Below, piece by piece: positions 9,799-20,456 of a stretch of 64,000 nucleotides of DNA. The notes beneath the pieces are model-generated. The model searched no databases and was not told the origin of the DNA. It saw only the letters and a list, made by a program, of their open reading frames with translations. Both the position numbers and the translations under genes were made by a program. The DNA comes from Halomonas sp. S3-1-1 (GTDB lineage: Bacteria > Pseudomonadota > Gammaproteobacteria > Pseudomonadales > Halomonadaceae). Within the stretch, counting starts at the first letter, position 1. Every line of letters starts with the position of its first letter. The DNA lies in the NCBI RefSeq assembly GCF_023757625.1, contig NZ_JALGBZ010000002.1, forward strand, positions 868,001-932,000. Reading direction: 5' to 3'.

Positions 9799-10548
9799 TT
9801 AGAGACGAAAATCCGCCCCCAGATAAACCTCGCGCACCTTCTGGTTGTTTAGAATGGCCTCGGCGTTACCGCTTGCGATGATGTGGCCGTCGCCGACGAT
9901 ATAGGCGATGTCGCAAATATCCAGCGTCTCGCGGACATTGTGGTCGGTGATCAGCACGCCGATATGGCGCGCCTTGAGTGCGAGGATGATCGACTTGATC
10001 TCGCCGACCGAAATCGGGTCCACCCCGGCGAAGGGCTCGTCGAGCAGGATGAAGGCCGGGTCGGTGGCCAGCGACCGGGCGATTTCTACTCGGCGCCGCT
10101 CGCCGCCGGAAAGGCTCATACCCAAATTGTCGCGAATGTGGGTGATGTGAAAATCTTCCAGCAGTTGCTCCAGGCGCGCCTGGCGGTCGGCTCGGTCCAG
10201 CTCCTTGCGCGTCTCCAGAATGGCCATGATGTTGTCGGCCACCGAGAGCTTTCTAAAGATCGACGCTTCCTGGGGCAGGTAGCCGATACCGGCGATGGCG
10301 CGCTCGTGCATCGGTGCTCGGGTCAAATCCAGCTCGTTGATACCTACGCTTCCAGCATCCGCCTTGACCAGCCCGACGATCATGTAAAACGAGGTGGTCT
10401 TGCCCGCCCCGTTTGGGCCGAGCAGGCCCACGACGCTGCCCTGAGTGATCTCCAGGTTGATATCCTTGACCACCCGGCGGCGCTTATAGCTCTTGGCCAA
10501 GTGGCGGGCGTGAAGCGTTTTGACCGCTTCAGGTTGGGTGCTCGACAC
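9799..10548 (-). CDS. lptB: LPS export ABC transporter ATPase LptB
   Basis: 249 residues starting at a GTG with AGGAG seven bases upstream. Walker [10 protein letters not shown] (about 44-52), signature LSGGERRR and Walker B FILLDEP with the downstream H-loop (ITDHNV) are all present. LptB dimers power LptFG extraction of LPS from the inner membrane and its passage through LptC-LptA-LptDE. It is immediately downstream of lptC and lptA (10-bp gap). lptF and lptG are not in the window. Confidence 0.96.
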   Translation of the reverse strand: MSSTQPEAVKTLHARHLAKSYKRRRVVKDINLEITQGSVVGLLGPNGAGKTTSFYMIVGLVKADAGSVGINELDLTRAPMHERAIAGIGYLPQEASIFRKLSVADNIMAILETRKELDRADRQARLEQLLEDFHITHIRDNLGMSLSGGERRRVEIARSLATDPAFILLDEPFAGVDPISVGEIKSIILALKARHIGVLITDHNVRETLDICDIAYIVGDGHIIASGNAEAILNNQKVREVYLGADFRL

Positions 10549-10558
10549 GGTGAATCTC

Positions 10559-11050
10559 CTATTGCGCCGGCTGCAGCGTCATGCGGATGCGCTGGTTCTC
10601 ACCGCCGCTGACGTCGGAGCGCGCCTGAACCACTTCGCGGTCGATGAAATACTCGAGCCGCCCGCCCTGAAAGCGGTCGCTGCGCTGGGTGAGCTCGGCC
10701 TGGTCGATCAGCTCGACCCGGCGCTCGCTGACGTGATAAACGATGCGCCGCGCCCAGCCTTCCATTGGCGCCGGCTCGCCTTCGAGCTGGTTGCGAAGGT
10801 AGGCGCGCTCGCCGGTAGCGGTGGCCTGGGAGAGCTCGCCGGCGTCGTTTCGCGTGATCTCCACGCGGTCGCCGCGAATCTGCATCTCGCCCTGGCGAAT
10901 ATTGACGTTGCCGGAATAGACCGCGGTGCCTGCACGCTGGTCGAGGTCGAGCCGGTCGGCTTCCACTTCAACGGGCGCCTGGCTGGTTTGCGCCTGGGCG
11001 GTCAGTGGCAGGGCCAGGCTCAGCAGTGCGATTCGTAAATAAGCGTGCAT
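10559..11050 (-). CDS. lptA: LPS transport periplasmic protein LptA
   Basis: 163 residues with an N-terminal signal peptide ([21 protein letters not shown], cleavage near residue 20). The beta-jellyroll OstA domain then shows the expected pattern, with [10 protein letters not shown] and [13 protein letters not shown]. LptA oligomerises into the periplasmic bridge that carries LPS between LptC and LptD. The start has AGGAG ten bases upstream and lies two bases after the lptC stop, so the two are translated together. Confidence 0.93.
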   Translation of the reverse strand: MHAYLRIALLSLALPLTAQAQTSQAPVEVEADRLDLDQRAGTAVYSGNVNIRQGEMQIRGDRVEITRNDAGELSQATATGERAYLRNQLEGEPAPMEGWARRIVYHVSERRVELIDQAELTQRSDRFQGGRLEYFIDREVVQARSDVSGGENQRIRMTLQPAQ

Positions 11051-11052
11051 AA

Positions 11053-11691
11053 CTACTCCTGCAAGGTGGAATCCGAAACGGTAGGGTCCTGAGGTGTCGA
11101 GTCGGCGGCTTGTCGCGCTTGAACCGGCGGATGTGTGCCGCGCACGTTGTCGCTCATGCGTACCTGACTTTCATCGAGCCAAACATCCATGCGTTCGGCG
11201 CTCATGCGCTGGGGCGGCTGCTGCAAAAGCGCCGGCGCCTCGGTATAGGCGTGGCGCTCGAGACCCTCGTAGTGTAGGCGTTCGGTATCGAGCTGCCAGC
11301 CCTCGTCCGGGGCGAGTAGCCGGGCGTTGCCTTCCATGATCAGCGTCTGGCGCTCGTTTTGCAGCGTGCCGCGATCGGCGCTGGCAAGCCACTGGCGCTG
11401 CTCGCTGTCATAAAGCGTTGCCCGCGGCGCCTCGATCTCGGTCAGCGCGCGCTGGGGCGTGTGCACCAGGCGCGGCGTGTCCAGGCGTTGGGAAACGCCG
11501 CCGGTGTCGTCGAAAAGCGTTAGGCTTGCGTTTTCTAGCACATGGCCAGGCTCTTCGCGCTGCACGTCCGGGTCGACCTCGACGGTTGCCGGGCCGCCGG
11601 GGTCCAGCCAAACAAGCCAGGCGCCCAGGGCGATGACCAGGGCGGGAAGCCAAAGGCGCTTTTTGATTCGTCTTGCCGTCGAGCCCGGCAT
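11053..11691 (-). CDS. lptC: LPS export protein LptC
   Basis: 212 residues: a short basic N-terminus, one transmembrane helix (LWLPALVIALGAWLVWL, about residues 13-29), then a periplasmic beta-jellyroll. Within it, ENASLTLFDDTGGVSQRLDTPRLVH and DRGTLQNERQTLIMEGNARL follow the LptC pattern. It receives LPS from LptB2FG and passes it to LptA. The length is slightly above the ~190 of E. coli because of an extended C-terminal tail rich in polar residues. The ATG is preceded by GAGGTGACGCG. Confidence 0.9.
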   Translation of the reverse strand: MPGSTARRIKKRLWLPALVIALGAWLVWLDPGGPATVEVDPDVQREEPGHVLENASLTLFDDTGGVSQRLDTPRLVHTPQRALTEIEAPRATLYDSEQRQWLASADRGTLQNERQTLIMEGNARLLAPDEGWQLDTERLHYEGLERHAYTEAPALLQQPPQRMSAERMDVWLDESQVRMSDNVRGTHPPVQARQAADSTPQDPTVSDSTLQE

Positions 11692-11774
11692 CGCGTCACC
11701 TCAGGGTCGTTTCAAGGGCGGCCTCCGTCGAGGAAAGCCGGTGAATGGCGCGTGCGATAGTCGCTGCCGAAGGA

Positions 11775-12305
11775 TTATAAATAGGTATCCATCACCGCGT
11801 CCCAATGGCCCTGAGCCATCAACAGCGTGTCGCAGATTTCGCGTACCGCGCCGTGGCCGCCGAGCGAATCGGTGATCCAGTCGGCGTGCGTGTGCATGTA
11901 GTCCGGCGCGTTGGGAACGGTGATGCCGACGCCTGAGCGCTTGATGCACTTGAGATCCGGCAGGTCGTCGCCGCAGTAGGCCACCTGATCGATATCCAGC
12001 GATAGCCGCGAGCAGAGCGCTTTGAGCGTGGCGAGCTTGTCTTCGACCCCCTGATGGACGTGGGTAATGCCGAGCGCGGCGGCGCGCTGGCTAACCATGG
12101 GAGAGTCGCGGCCGGTAATCAGCGCAACGTGGAAGCCGGCGCGTTTTAAGAGCTTGAGTCCGTGCCCATCCTGGGTGTGAAACGCCTTGATCTCGATACC
12201 GTCGGCCTGGAAATAGAGGCGTCCATCGGTCAGTACGCCATCCACGTCGATGGCGAGCAGGCGAACGTTGCGAAGGCGGTCGTTGAGAGCGTCGGGTACG
12301 GCCAT
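11775..12305 (-). CDS. kdsC: 3-deoxy-D-manno-octulosonate-8-phosphate phosphatase KdsC
   Basis: 176 residues from the ATG at 12305, which has GGAG eight bases upstream; an alternative TTG at 12344 would overlap the kdsD stop. This is a HAD-superfamily C0 protein: nucleophile motif DVDGVLTDG with D20 and D22, ITGRDS as motif II, and CGDDLPDLKC as motif IV. It removes phosphate from KDO-8-P to yield KDO for lipid A decoration. It lies between kdsD, which makes the precursor arabinose-5-phosphate, and lptC. Confidence 0.93.
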   Translation of the reverse strand: MAVPDALNDRLRNVRLLAIDVDGVLTDGRLYFQADGIEIKAFHTQDGHGLKLLKRAGFHVALITGRDSPMVSQRAAALGITHVHQGVEDKLATLKALCSRLSLDIDQVAYCGDDLPDLKCIKRSGVGITVPNAPDYMHTHADWITDSLGGHGAVREICDTLLMAQGHWDAVMDTYL

Positions 12306-12340
12306 GGGGACTCCGTTATCATCAGTAGAGAAAACGTTGA

Positions 12341-13327
12341 TCAAATCACGCCGCTGGAAAGCAGGTCGTGCATGTGTAAGGCACCGATTGGGCGCTCGTG
12401 TTCATCCACGACCGCCAGCGCCGTGATACGGCTATCTTCCATCAGGCGCACCGCTTCGGCGGCGAGCATGTTGGGTCCTACGCGCTTGCCTGGCCGGGTC
12501 ATCACCTCATCGACGCTGACGTCGCGAAGATCATGATGTTCGTCGAGGGTGCGGCGCAGATCGCCGTCGGTATAAACACCGGCAAGGCGCCCCTGGTCGT
12601 CGACCACGCAGGTAAAGCCAAGCCCCTGGCGGGTGATCTCCAGCAGCGCATCGCGCAGCGGGCTGCCGAGCGGCACCGTCGGCAGGCGATCGCCGCTGTG
12701 CATCAAATCCTTTACGCGCAGAAGCAGGCGCTTGCCGAGACTGCCGCCGGGGTGGGACAGCGCGAAATCCTCGGCGGTGAAGCCGCGCGCTTCCAAAAGC
12801 GCCACCGCCAACGCATCGCCCAGCGCAAGGGCGGCGGTGGTCGAGCTGGTCGGAGCGAGGTCCAGCGGGCACGCCTCGCGGGCAACGCCGCTGTTTAGAT
12901 GGGCGTCGGCGTGGGTGCCAAGCGTAGAATTCGGCCGGCCGGTCATGCTGATCAAGGGCACTCCCAAGCGCTTTAAAAGCGGCAGCAATGCCGTGACCTC
13001 GGCGGTTTCACCAGAGTTGGACAGCGCGATGACCACGTCGGCGCGGGTGATCATGCCCAAATCGCCGTGGCTTGCCTCGCCCGGGTGGACGAAGAACGCC
13101 GGCGTGCCGGTGCTGGCAAGCGTGGCGGCTAGCTTGCCGGCGATATGGCCGGATTTACCCATGCCAGTCACCACGACGCGCCCCTGGCAGGCGAGAATCA
13201 GGGCACAGGCCCGGTCGAAATGTTCGTCCAGTTTCTCCTGAAGCTCGCCAATGGCGGTCTGCTCGATTTGAAGCGTGCGCAGGGCGCTTTCGCGTAAAGC
13301 GCCGGGGGTGCCGTGAAACGCGGGCAT
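12341..13327 (-). CDS. kdsD: Arabinose-5-phosphate isomerase KdsD
   Basis: 328 residues. An N-terminal SIS domain (GMGKSGHIAGKLAATLASTG; HPGEASHGDLGM; ALSNSGET) is followed by a pair of CBS domains from about residue 210. It converts ribulose-5-phosphate to arabinose-5-phosphate, the first committed step towards KDO. The gene heads the reverse-strand kds-lpt-rpoN operon; the ATG has AAGAGG at a good distance. It is divergent from the mla operon across a 272-bp intergenic region. Confidence 0.95.
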   Translation of the reverse strand: MPAFHGTPGALRESALRTLQIEQTAIGELQEKLDEHFDRACALILACQGRVVVTGMGKSGHIAGKLAATLASTGTPAFFVHPGEASHGDLGMITRADVVIALSNSGETAEVTALLPLLKRLGVPLISMTGRPNSTLGTHADAHLNSGVAREACPLDLAPTSSTTAALALGDALAVALLEARGFTAEDFALSHPGGSLGKRLLLRVKDLMHSGDRLPTVPLGSPLRDALLEITRQGLGFTCVVDDQGRLAGVYTDGDLRRTLDEHHDLRDVSVDEVMTRPGKRVGPNMLAAEAVRLMEDSRITALAVVDEHERPIGALHMHDLLSSGVI

Positions 13328-13599
13328 GAGGGCCTCTTGAAAAAAGATGTCGGGGGCAGCGCTCTAGAATAGCATTTTGCGCTGGCGCACTGGTACGGCC
13401 ATTTTTAACAAGGCGTTAGCGCCTTTGGCGTCAAGGATTTGCGCATTGGCTAACGCGGCGACAGGTGGCGTAAAGGTACAATGTTCGCTACTATTCGAAA
13501 ACACTGTTTTTTTTAGCAAGCCGGTCCTGATGAGCCCGCGTTCCTGCGTTTGCGGTTAGTTGGTCAGCTATCCGCCCCAAGAGGAGGGTTTATCCACCC
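13328..13599. promoter_or_regulatory. Divergent intergenic region between kdsD and mlaF
   Basis: This 272-bp non-coding region must carry promoters for both the kds-lpt-rpoN and the mla operons. On the reverse strand an extended -10 element (TGC then TATTCT, 13374-13366) lies about 30 nt before the kdsD leader. A small hairpin AAGGCG-TTAG-CGCCTT is at 13410-13425. I see no convincing -35/-10 pair for mlaF, although TACAAT (13477-13482) and TACTAT (13489-13494) are candidate -10 boxes. Confidence 0.35.
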
Positions 13600-14421
13600 A
13601 TGACTCCCGCGCCCTTCATCGAAATCGACAATCTGCACTTCTCTCGCGGTGACCACGACATCTTTCGCGGCGTGAACCTTCGTATTCCGCACGGTCAGGT
13701 CACCGCCATCATGGGGCCGAGCGGTACGGGCAAGACAACGCTTTTGAAGCTTATTGGCGGGCAGCTCACGCCGGATCGTGGGCGGGTTTTGATCGACGGT
13801 CAGGACGTGCACCGGCTTTCGCGCAAGGCGCTGTTCACGCTGCGAAAGCGCATGGGCATGCTGTTTCAAAGCGGAGCGCTGTTTTCGGACTTGAACGTGT
13901 TCGAAAACGTCGCGTTTCCGCTAAGAGTCCACACGGACCTCCCTGATGCCATGATTCGCGATCTGGTGCTCATGAAGCTGCAGGCCGTCGGGCTTCGCGG
14001 CGCCCGGAACCTGACTCCTGCCGAGCTTTCCGGCGGCATGGCTCGGCGCGTGGCGCTGGCGCGCGCCATTGCGCTCGACCCGGAGCTGGTGCTCTATGAT
14101 GAACCTTTCGTTGGCCAGGACCCGATCTCGATGGGCGTGCTGGTGCAGCTCATCAAGCGGCTCAATGAAGCGCTCGCGCTGACGTCGGTGGTGGTATCCC
14201 ACGACATTAAGGAGACGCTGAGCATTGCCGACTACCTCTATCTGATCGCCGACGGCCAGGTCGTGTCCGAGGGCACGCCGGACACCTTCGATAACAGCGA
14301 AGACCCGCGGGTGAGTCAGTTCGTTCACGGCCAGCCGGACGGCCCGGTGCCGTTTCACTACCCGGCACCGGGATTTTATAGCGACATGCTGGGCCAGTCG
14401 CACGCCAAAAGGACAGGATGA
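13600..14421 (+). CDS. mlaF: Phospholipid transport ABC ATPase MlaF
   Basis: 273 residues. Walker [10 protein letters not shown], signature [14 protein letters not shown] and Walker [14 protein letters not shown]; the P-F-V-G-Q-D sequence after Walker B is typical of MlaF. It powers MlaE-mediated movement of phospholipid between the inner membrane and the periplasmic carrier MlaC. It is first in mlaFEDCB, with GAGGAGG upstream of the ATG, and its stop overlaps the mlaE start in ATGA. Confidence 0.95.
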   Translation: MTPAPFIEIDNLHFSRGDHDIFRGVNLRIPHGQVTAIMGPSGTGKTTLLKLIGGQLTPDRGRVLIDGQDVHRLSRKALFTLRKRMGMLFQSGALFSDLNVFENVAFPLRVHTDLPDAMIRDLVLMKLQAVGLRGARNLTPAELSGGMARRVALARAIALDPELVLYDEPFVGQDPISMGVLVQLIKRLNEALALTSVVVSHDIKETLSIADYLYLIADGQVVSEGTPDTFDNSEDPRVSQFVHGQPDGPVPFHYPAPGFYSDMLGQSHAKRTG

Positions 14422-15221
14422 TGCGGTCACTACTAACGCAAGCCAGCCGCCGCATCACGCGCTTCGGCCGCAAGGGGTGCGAAACCGTCGAGGCATTGGG
14501 CCGGGCCGGCACGTTTCTCGCCCAGGCGGGCATCGGCGTCCCTTCCAGTGAAGGGTTTTCGCTGTGGCTTCGCCAGATGCACTTCGTGGGCGTGCTGTCG
14601 CTTGCCATCGTGCTCGTCTCCGGGCTCTTTATCGGCATGGTGCTGGCGCTACAGGGCTATACTATTCTGGTCGACTTCGGCGCCGAGCAGGCGCTGGGGC
14701 AGATGGTGGCGCTGTCACTGCTGCGCGAGCTGGCCCCGGTCGTGGCCGCCTTGCTCTTTGCCGGGCGCGCGGGCTCGGCGTTGACTGCCGAAATCGGCCT
14801 GATGAAGGCGACCGAGCAGCTCACCAGCATGGAGATGATCGGCGTCGACCCGCTCAAGCGCGTGGTCGCGCCCAGACTCTGGGCCGGGTTCGTCGCACTG
14901 CCCATTTTGACCGTCGGCTTTAGCGTCGTGGGCATTTATGGCGGCTACCTCGTCGGCGTCGAGTGGCTGGGCGTGTTCGAGGGCTCCTACTGGAGCAACA
15001 TGCAGGCCAGCGTCTCCTTCATCGTCGATGTGGGCAACGGCATGATCAAAAGCCTGGTGTTCGCGCTGGTGGTGACCTGGATCGCGGTGTTCCAGGGGTA
15101 TGACCTGGTGCCCACTTCTGAAGGGATTTCCCGCGCCACTACCCGCACCGTCGTGTACTCGTCTCTAGCGGTGTTGGGGCTCGATTTTGTACTTACCGCC
15201 GTGATGTTCGGCGGCCTTTGA
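14418..15221 (+). CDS. mlaE: Phospholipid transport permease MlaE
   Basis: 267 residues with five or so hydrophobic helices. The conserved MlaE/YrbE core has GMVLALQGY, the charged-glycine segment [26 protein letters not shown], and [17 protein letters not shown]. It is the membrane component of the MlaFEDB complex for retrograde phospholipid transport and outer-membrane asymmetry. It overlaps mlaF by four bases. Confidence 0.95.
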   Translation: MMRSLLTQASRRITRFGRKGCETVEALGRAGTFLAQAGIGVPSSEGFSLWLRQMHFVGVLSLAIVLVSGLFIGMVLALQGYTILVDFGAEQALGQMVALSLLRELAPVVAALLFAGRAGSALTAEIGLMKATEQLTSMEMIGVDPLKRVVAPRLWAGFVALPILTVGFSVVGIYGGYLVGVEWLGVFEGSYWSNMQASVSFIVDVGNGMIKSLVFALVVTWIAVFQGYDLVPTSEGISRATTRTVVYSSLAVLGLDFVLTAVMFGGL

Positions 15222-15236
15222 TAGCGGAGCACGTTG

Positions 15237-15701
15237 ATGAAACGCAGTAAAACCATGGAATTCGGCGTGGGGCTTTTTATGCTTGCGGGCATTATCGGGC
15301 TCGTGTTCCTGGGCCTTCGGGTCAGCGGGCTGTCGCTGTCGGCGCCAACGCAAACCTTTCAGCTTCAGGCCAACTTTTCCAATATCGGCGGTCTAAAGCC
15401 CCGTGCCCGCGTGACCATGGCCGGCGTGACCGTCGGCCGGGTCGAATCCATCGATCTCGACACCGACTGGTACGATGCCCGCGTCGTGCTCAGTTTGGAT
15501 AGCGAGCTGGAAGGCCAGCTCTCCCAGGACTCGACCGCGGCGATCCTGACCGCGGGGCTTTTGGGCGAGCAGTACATCGGACTTAGCGTCGGCGGCTCGC
15601 CAGAGATGCTCGAGGACGGCGGCGTGATTCGCGATACCCAGTCGGCGCTGGTGCTCGAGGAGCTCATCCAGCAGTTCGTGTCCAACATGGCGGGCAGCTA
15701 A
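15237..15701 (+). CDS. mlaD: Phospholipid transport MCE-domain protein MlaD
   Basis: 154 residues from an ATG with GGAG nine bases upstream. A single N-terminal membrane helix (FGVGLFMLAGIIGLVFLGLRVSG) precedes one MCE domain with the expected F(Q)LQANFSNIGGLKPRARVTMAGVTVGRV pattern and the later AAILTAGLLGEQYIGLSVGG. MlaD forms a hexameric ring sitting on MlaE and channels lipid to MlaC. Confidence 0.94.
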   Translation: MKRSKTMEFGVGLFMLAGIIGLVFLGLRVSGLSLSAPTQTFQLQANFSNIGGLKPRARVTMAGVTVGRVESIDLDTDWYDARVVLSLDSELEGQLSQDSTAAILTAGLLGEQYIGLSVGGSPEMLEDGGVIRDTQSALVLEELIQQFVSNMAGS

Positions 15702-15769
15702 CGGCTGATCCGTGCAGTTAGATCCATACTCGCAACCGGTAAATCATTACTCACAAAGAGGTAAGTGCC

Positions 15770-16429
15770 ATGCAAGCGATCCAACACCCGCTCCGTTACT
15801 GGCTGACCGCGCTACTGGCGGCGGTAGTCTTTGCGCTTCCGCTGACTGCCAGCGCTCAAAGCCAAACGCCAGAGGCGATGATTCGTGACAACGTCACAAG
15901 CTTTATGTCGCGCCTGGAAGGGCGCAAGGACTACTACGCCAATAACATCGACGAGCTTAAGGATGTCGTCGACGACACCCTCGACGAAGTAGCGGATTTT
16001 CGCTACATCGGCGCCAGCGTCATGGGTAGCTACTTCCAGAACGCCACGCCGGATCAGCGCAGCCGCTTCGCCCAGGTGTTTCGTCAAACGCTGATCGACA
16101 CCTACGCCAAGGGCCTGGTCACCTACGACTATGAAGACCTGCGCGTACTCGATAACCAGCGCGGCCAGCGCTACGAAGACCAGGCCAGCGTCGATATGGA
16201 AGTCATCGCCACCAACGGCCAGGTCTATCCGGTCAGCTACAGCCTGCGCCTTGCCAACGGCGAATGGAAGGTCGTCAACGTCATCGTCAACGGCATCAAC
16301 CTGGGGCTGACGTTCCGCAACCAGTTCGACCAGGCAATGCGCCAGCAAAACCGCGATTACGACGCGGTCATTCAAAACTGGGCGCCGGAAGTGGGTGTCG
16401 ACGAGCTCGAGCGCGGAGGCGATGCGTGA
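15770..16429 (+). CDS. mlaC: Phospholipid-binding periplasmic protein MlaC
   Basis: 219 residues with a signal peptide (hydrophobic WLTALLAAVVFALPLTASAQ, cleavage near residue 30). The mature part is an MlaC/Ttg2D fold with YIGASVMGSYFQNATPDQRSRF and VVNVIVNGINLGLTFRNQF. It shuttles phospholipid between the outer-membrane MlaA complex and MlaFEDB. The ATG is preceded by AGAGGTAAGTGCC. Its stop overlaps the GTG start of mlaB. Confidence 0.94.
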   Translation: MQAIQHPLRYWLTALLAAVVFALPLTASAQSQTPEAMIRDNVTSFMSRLEGRKDYYANNIDELKDVVDDTLDEVADFRYIGASVMGSYFQNATPDQRSRFAQVFRQTLIDTYAKGLVTYDYEDLRVLDNQRGQRYEDQASVDMEVIATNGQVYPVSYSLRLANGEWKVVNVIVNGINLGLTFRNQFDQAMRQQNRDYDAVIQNWAPEVGVDELERGGDA

Positions 16430-16764
16430 GCCAGCTGTTACAGCACGATGGCGTCACCCTCAGCCAGTCAGGCGAGGGACTCGTCGTTGAAGGCGATTTG
16501 ACCATGAACGTGGCGGCCAACGTGGCCGCCGCGGGCACGCAGTGGCTCGAAAACGAGGCGACCTCCCGGGTCGCCTTCGATTTTACCGGCGTACAGATGG
16601 CGTCGAGTGTCGCCATCAGCGTGCTGCTCGAGTGGCTTCGCACCTGCCGCGAGCGCGAGCTCGAGGTGGAGCGGATCACGCTTTCTGCCCCTTTGATGCG
16701 GCTCGCCGTTCTGGCCGAGCTCGATGAATTGATTGCTCACCCCCATCACGCGCTGACCGCCTGA
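16426..16764 (+). CDS. mlaB: STAS-domain protein MlaB
   Basis: 112 residues starting at GTG (16426), six bases after GGAGG and overlapping the mlaC stop by four bases (GTGA). The sequence has a STAS fold: strand FDFTGVQMASSVAISVLLEWLR carries the conserved D/S pocket. MlaB is the cytoplasmic subunit that stabilises MlaF dimers. The start is the only one that fits both the overlap and the ribosome binding site. Confidence 0.88.
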   Translation: MSQLLQHDGVTLSQSGEGLVVEGDLTMNVAANVAAAGTQWLENEATSRVAFDFTGVQMASSVAISVLLEWLRTCRERELEVERITLSAPLMRLAVLAELDELIAHPHHALTA

Positions 16765-16867
16765 CCCCGCCCATCGCCAAGCGCGGCGCTTTTCTTTATG
16801 ATGTCGGCTCCGTTTTTCCACGACCGATTTTCAATTCACCGACATCCCCAGAGGAGTTTTCTGTCTC

Positions 16868-18392
<1,525 letters not shown>

Positions 18393-18419
18393 CCACGCGA
18401 CCAACCACTGGCCTAAACC

Positions 18420-19076
18420 ATGAGTAAGCAACTGATTCTGGCGCTCTCCAAGGGGCGCATTCTGGAAGAGACGCTGCCGCTTCTGGCCGACGCCGGCATT
18501 ACGCCGGCGGAGGATCTCGGCAAAAGCCGCAAGCTGTTATTCGATACCAACTTGAGCGATGTCAAGCTGGTCGTCATTCGCGCCACCGACGTGCCTACCT
18601 ACGTGCAGCTGGGCGCCGCGGATTTGGGTATCGCCGGCAAGGACGTGCTGCTCGAACACGGCGCCGAAGGGCTCTACGAGCCCGTCGATCTCGACATTGC
18701 CCGCTGCAAACTGATGACCGCCGGCGTCACCGGGCAGGCGCCCTTGAAAGCGCGCCGCCGGGTCGCTACCAAGTTCGTCAACGTGGCCAGACGCTACTAC
18801 GCCGAGCAGGGCATTCAGGCCGAGGTGATCAAGCTTTATGGCGCCATGGAGCTTGCGCCGCTGATGAACCTGGCGGACGAGATCGTCGATATCGTCGATA
18901 CCGGCAATACGCTGCGCGCCAACGGCATGGAACCGCGGGAGCTGATCGCCGAGATCAGCACGCGGCTGGTGGTCAACAAGGCCGCCATGACGATGAAGCA
19001 CGATCGTATCAAGCCCTTGCTTTCACGGCTGCAGGACGCGGTTTCAAAGCGCCAGGCAGCGTCTGCCCAATCCTGA
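18420..19076 (+). CDS. hisG: ATP phosphoribosyltransferase, short form
   Basis: 218 residues, the short HisG type lacking the C-terminal regulatory domain. SKGRILEE starts the catalytic domain; [14 protein letters not shown] is the PRPP-binding loop. Short HisG needs the HisZ subunit, which is not in the window. It condenses ATP and PRPP in the first step of histidine synthesis. No clear Shine-Dalgarno sequence precedes the ATG, and the gap from murA is 27 bp. Confidence 0.95.
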   Translation: MSKQLILALSKGRILEETLPLLADAGITPAEDLGKSRKLLFDTNLSDVKLVVIRATDVPTYVQLGAADLGIAGKDVLLEHGAEGLYEPVDLDIARCKLMTAGVTGQAPLKARRRVATKFVNVARRYYAEQGIQAEVIKLYGAMELAPLMNLADEIVDIVDTGNTLRANGMEPRELIAEISTRLVVNKAAMTMKHDRIKPLLSRLQDAVSKRQAASAQS

Positions 19077-19086
19077 GAGGTGTTCG

Positions 19087-20400
19087 ATGAGTGACAAAGC
19101 GGCCTTGATCAATCGGCTCTCTACCGCCGACGGCGCTTTTGATGCAGCGCTTAACGCGTTGCTCGACTGGGAAGGGGTCTCCAACGAAGAGGTTCAGGCG
19201 CGGGTGAGCGCCATTCTCGCCGATGTCAAAACCCGCGGCGACCAGGCGGTGATCGAGGCGACCAACCGCTTCGATCGCCTCAGTGTTTCGAGCATGTCCG
19301 AGCTTTGCCTAACGCCTGAGCGGCTCAAGGCCGCTTTCGACGGCCTGCCATCGGATCAGCGCGAGGCGCTCAACGTCGCCGCCGAGCGCATTCGATGCTA
19401 CCACGAGCACCAAAAGCCCAGCGGCTGGCAGTATGAAGAGCCGGACGGCACGGTACTGGGCCAAAAGGTGACGCCGCTCGACCGCGCCGGCATCTATGTG
19501 CCCGGTGGCAAGGCGGCGTATCCGTCATCGGTACTGATGAACGCTATACCCGCCCACGTAGCGGGTGTTGGCGAGATCGTGATGGTCGTGCCGACGCCGG
19601 ACGGCGTGCTCAACGAACTGGTGCTGGCGGCGGCGCACCTGGCAGGCGTGGACTACGTCTTCACCATCGGCGGCGCCCAAGCGGTCGCGGCGCTTGCGTT
19701 TGGTACCGAAAGCGTGCCGCGGGTCGACAAGATCGTCGGGCCGGGCAACATTTACGTGGCCACCGCCAAGCGCGCGGTGTTTGGTCAGGTTGGGATCGAT
19801 ATGATCGCCGGGCCCTCCGAGATTCTCGTGGTCTCGGACGGGCAGACCGACCCGGAGTGGCTGGCGATGGATTTGTTCTCCCAGGCCGAGCACGACGAGG
19901 ACGCCCAGGCGATTCTCGTCAGCTGGGACGCCGAGCATCTCGATGCGGTTCAAGATGCGATCGAGCGGCTGTTGCCAACGCTCGAGCGCGAAGCGATTGT
20001 GCGCGAGTCGCTCTCCCGGCGTGGCGCGCTGATTCTGTGTCAAAACGAGCAGGAGGCGCTGACGCTGGTCAACCGCGTTGCCCCCGAGCATCTGGAGCTC
20101 TCAATAGCCGAGCCCGAGCGGCTCGTCGAGCACGTGCGCCACGCTGGCGCGATTTTCATGGGCCGCTACACCGCCGAGGCGCTGGGAGACTACTGCGCCG
20201 GGCCGAATCACGTGCTGCCCACCTCCGGCACCGCGCGGTTCTCATCGCCTTTGGGCGTGTTCGATTTTCAAAAGCGCTCATCGATCATCCACTGCTCCGC
20301 CGAAGGCGCCTCGACGCTGGGCAAAACGGCGTCCGTGCTTGCCCGGGGCGAGTCGCTCACCGCGCACGCCCGCTCGGCGGAATACCGGATTCGTGATTGA
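19087..20400 (+). CDS. hisD: Histidinol dehydrogenase
   Basis: 437 residues, the usual length. Conserved blocks include [19 protein letters not shown], the NAD/substrate region [30 protein letters not shown], the zinc-ligand region [10 protein letters not shown] and [13 protein letters not shown]. It oxidises histidinol to histidine. It ends the operon; a GC-rich hairpin lies 29 bp after the stop. hisC, which commonly follows, is absent here. Confidence 0.97.
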   Translation: MSDKAALINRLSTADGAFDAALNALLDWEGVSNEEVQARVSAILADVKTRGDQAVIEATNRFDRLSVSSMSELCLTPERLKAAFDGLPSDQREALNVAAERIRCYHEHQKPSGWQYEEPDGTVLGQKVTPLDRAGIYVPGGKAAYPSSVLMNAIPAHVAGVGEIVMVVPTPDGVLNELVLAAAHLAGVDYVFTIGGAQAVAALAFGTESVPRVDKIVGPGNIYVATAKRAVFGQVGIDMIAGPSEILVVSDGQTDPEWLAMDLFSQAEHDEDAQAILVSWDAEHLDAVQDAIERLLPTLEREAIVRESLSRRGALILCQNEQEALTLVNRVAPEHLELSIAEPERLVEHVRHAGAIFMGRYTAEALGDYCAGPNHVLPTSGTARFSSPLGVFDFQKRSSIIHCSAEGASTLGKTASVLARGESLTAHARSAEYRIRD

Positions 20401-20429
20401 TCAGCGGTCAGGCTTACCCCGGGAGTTTT

Positions 20430-20456
20430 GGGCAGCGCTTGGCGCTGCCCTTTGCT
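20430..20456 (+). terminator. Hairpin terminator candidate after hisD
   Basis: GGGCAGCGC (20430-20438) and GCGCTGCCC (20442-20450) form a perfect nine-base-pair stem with a TTG loop, followed by TTTGCT. The T-run is short, so it is a weaker terminator. It sits between the convergent hisD and the protease gene. Confidence 0.65.
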
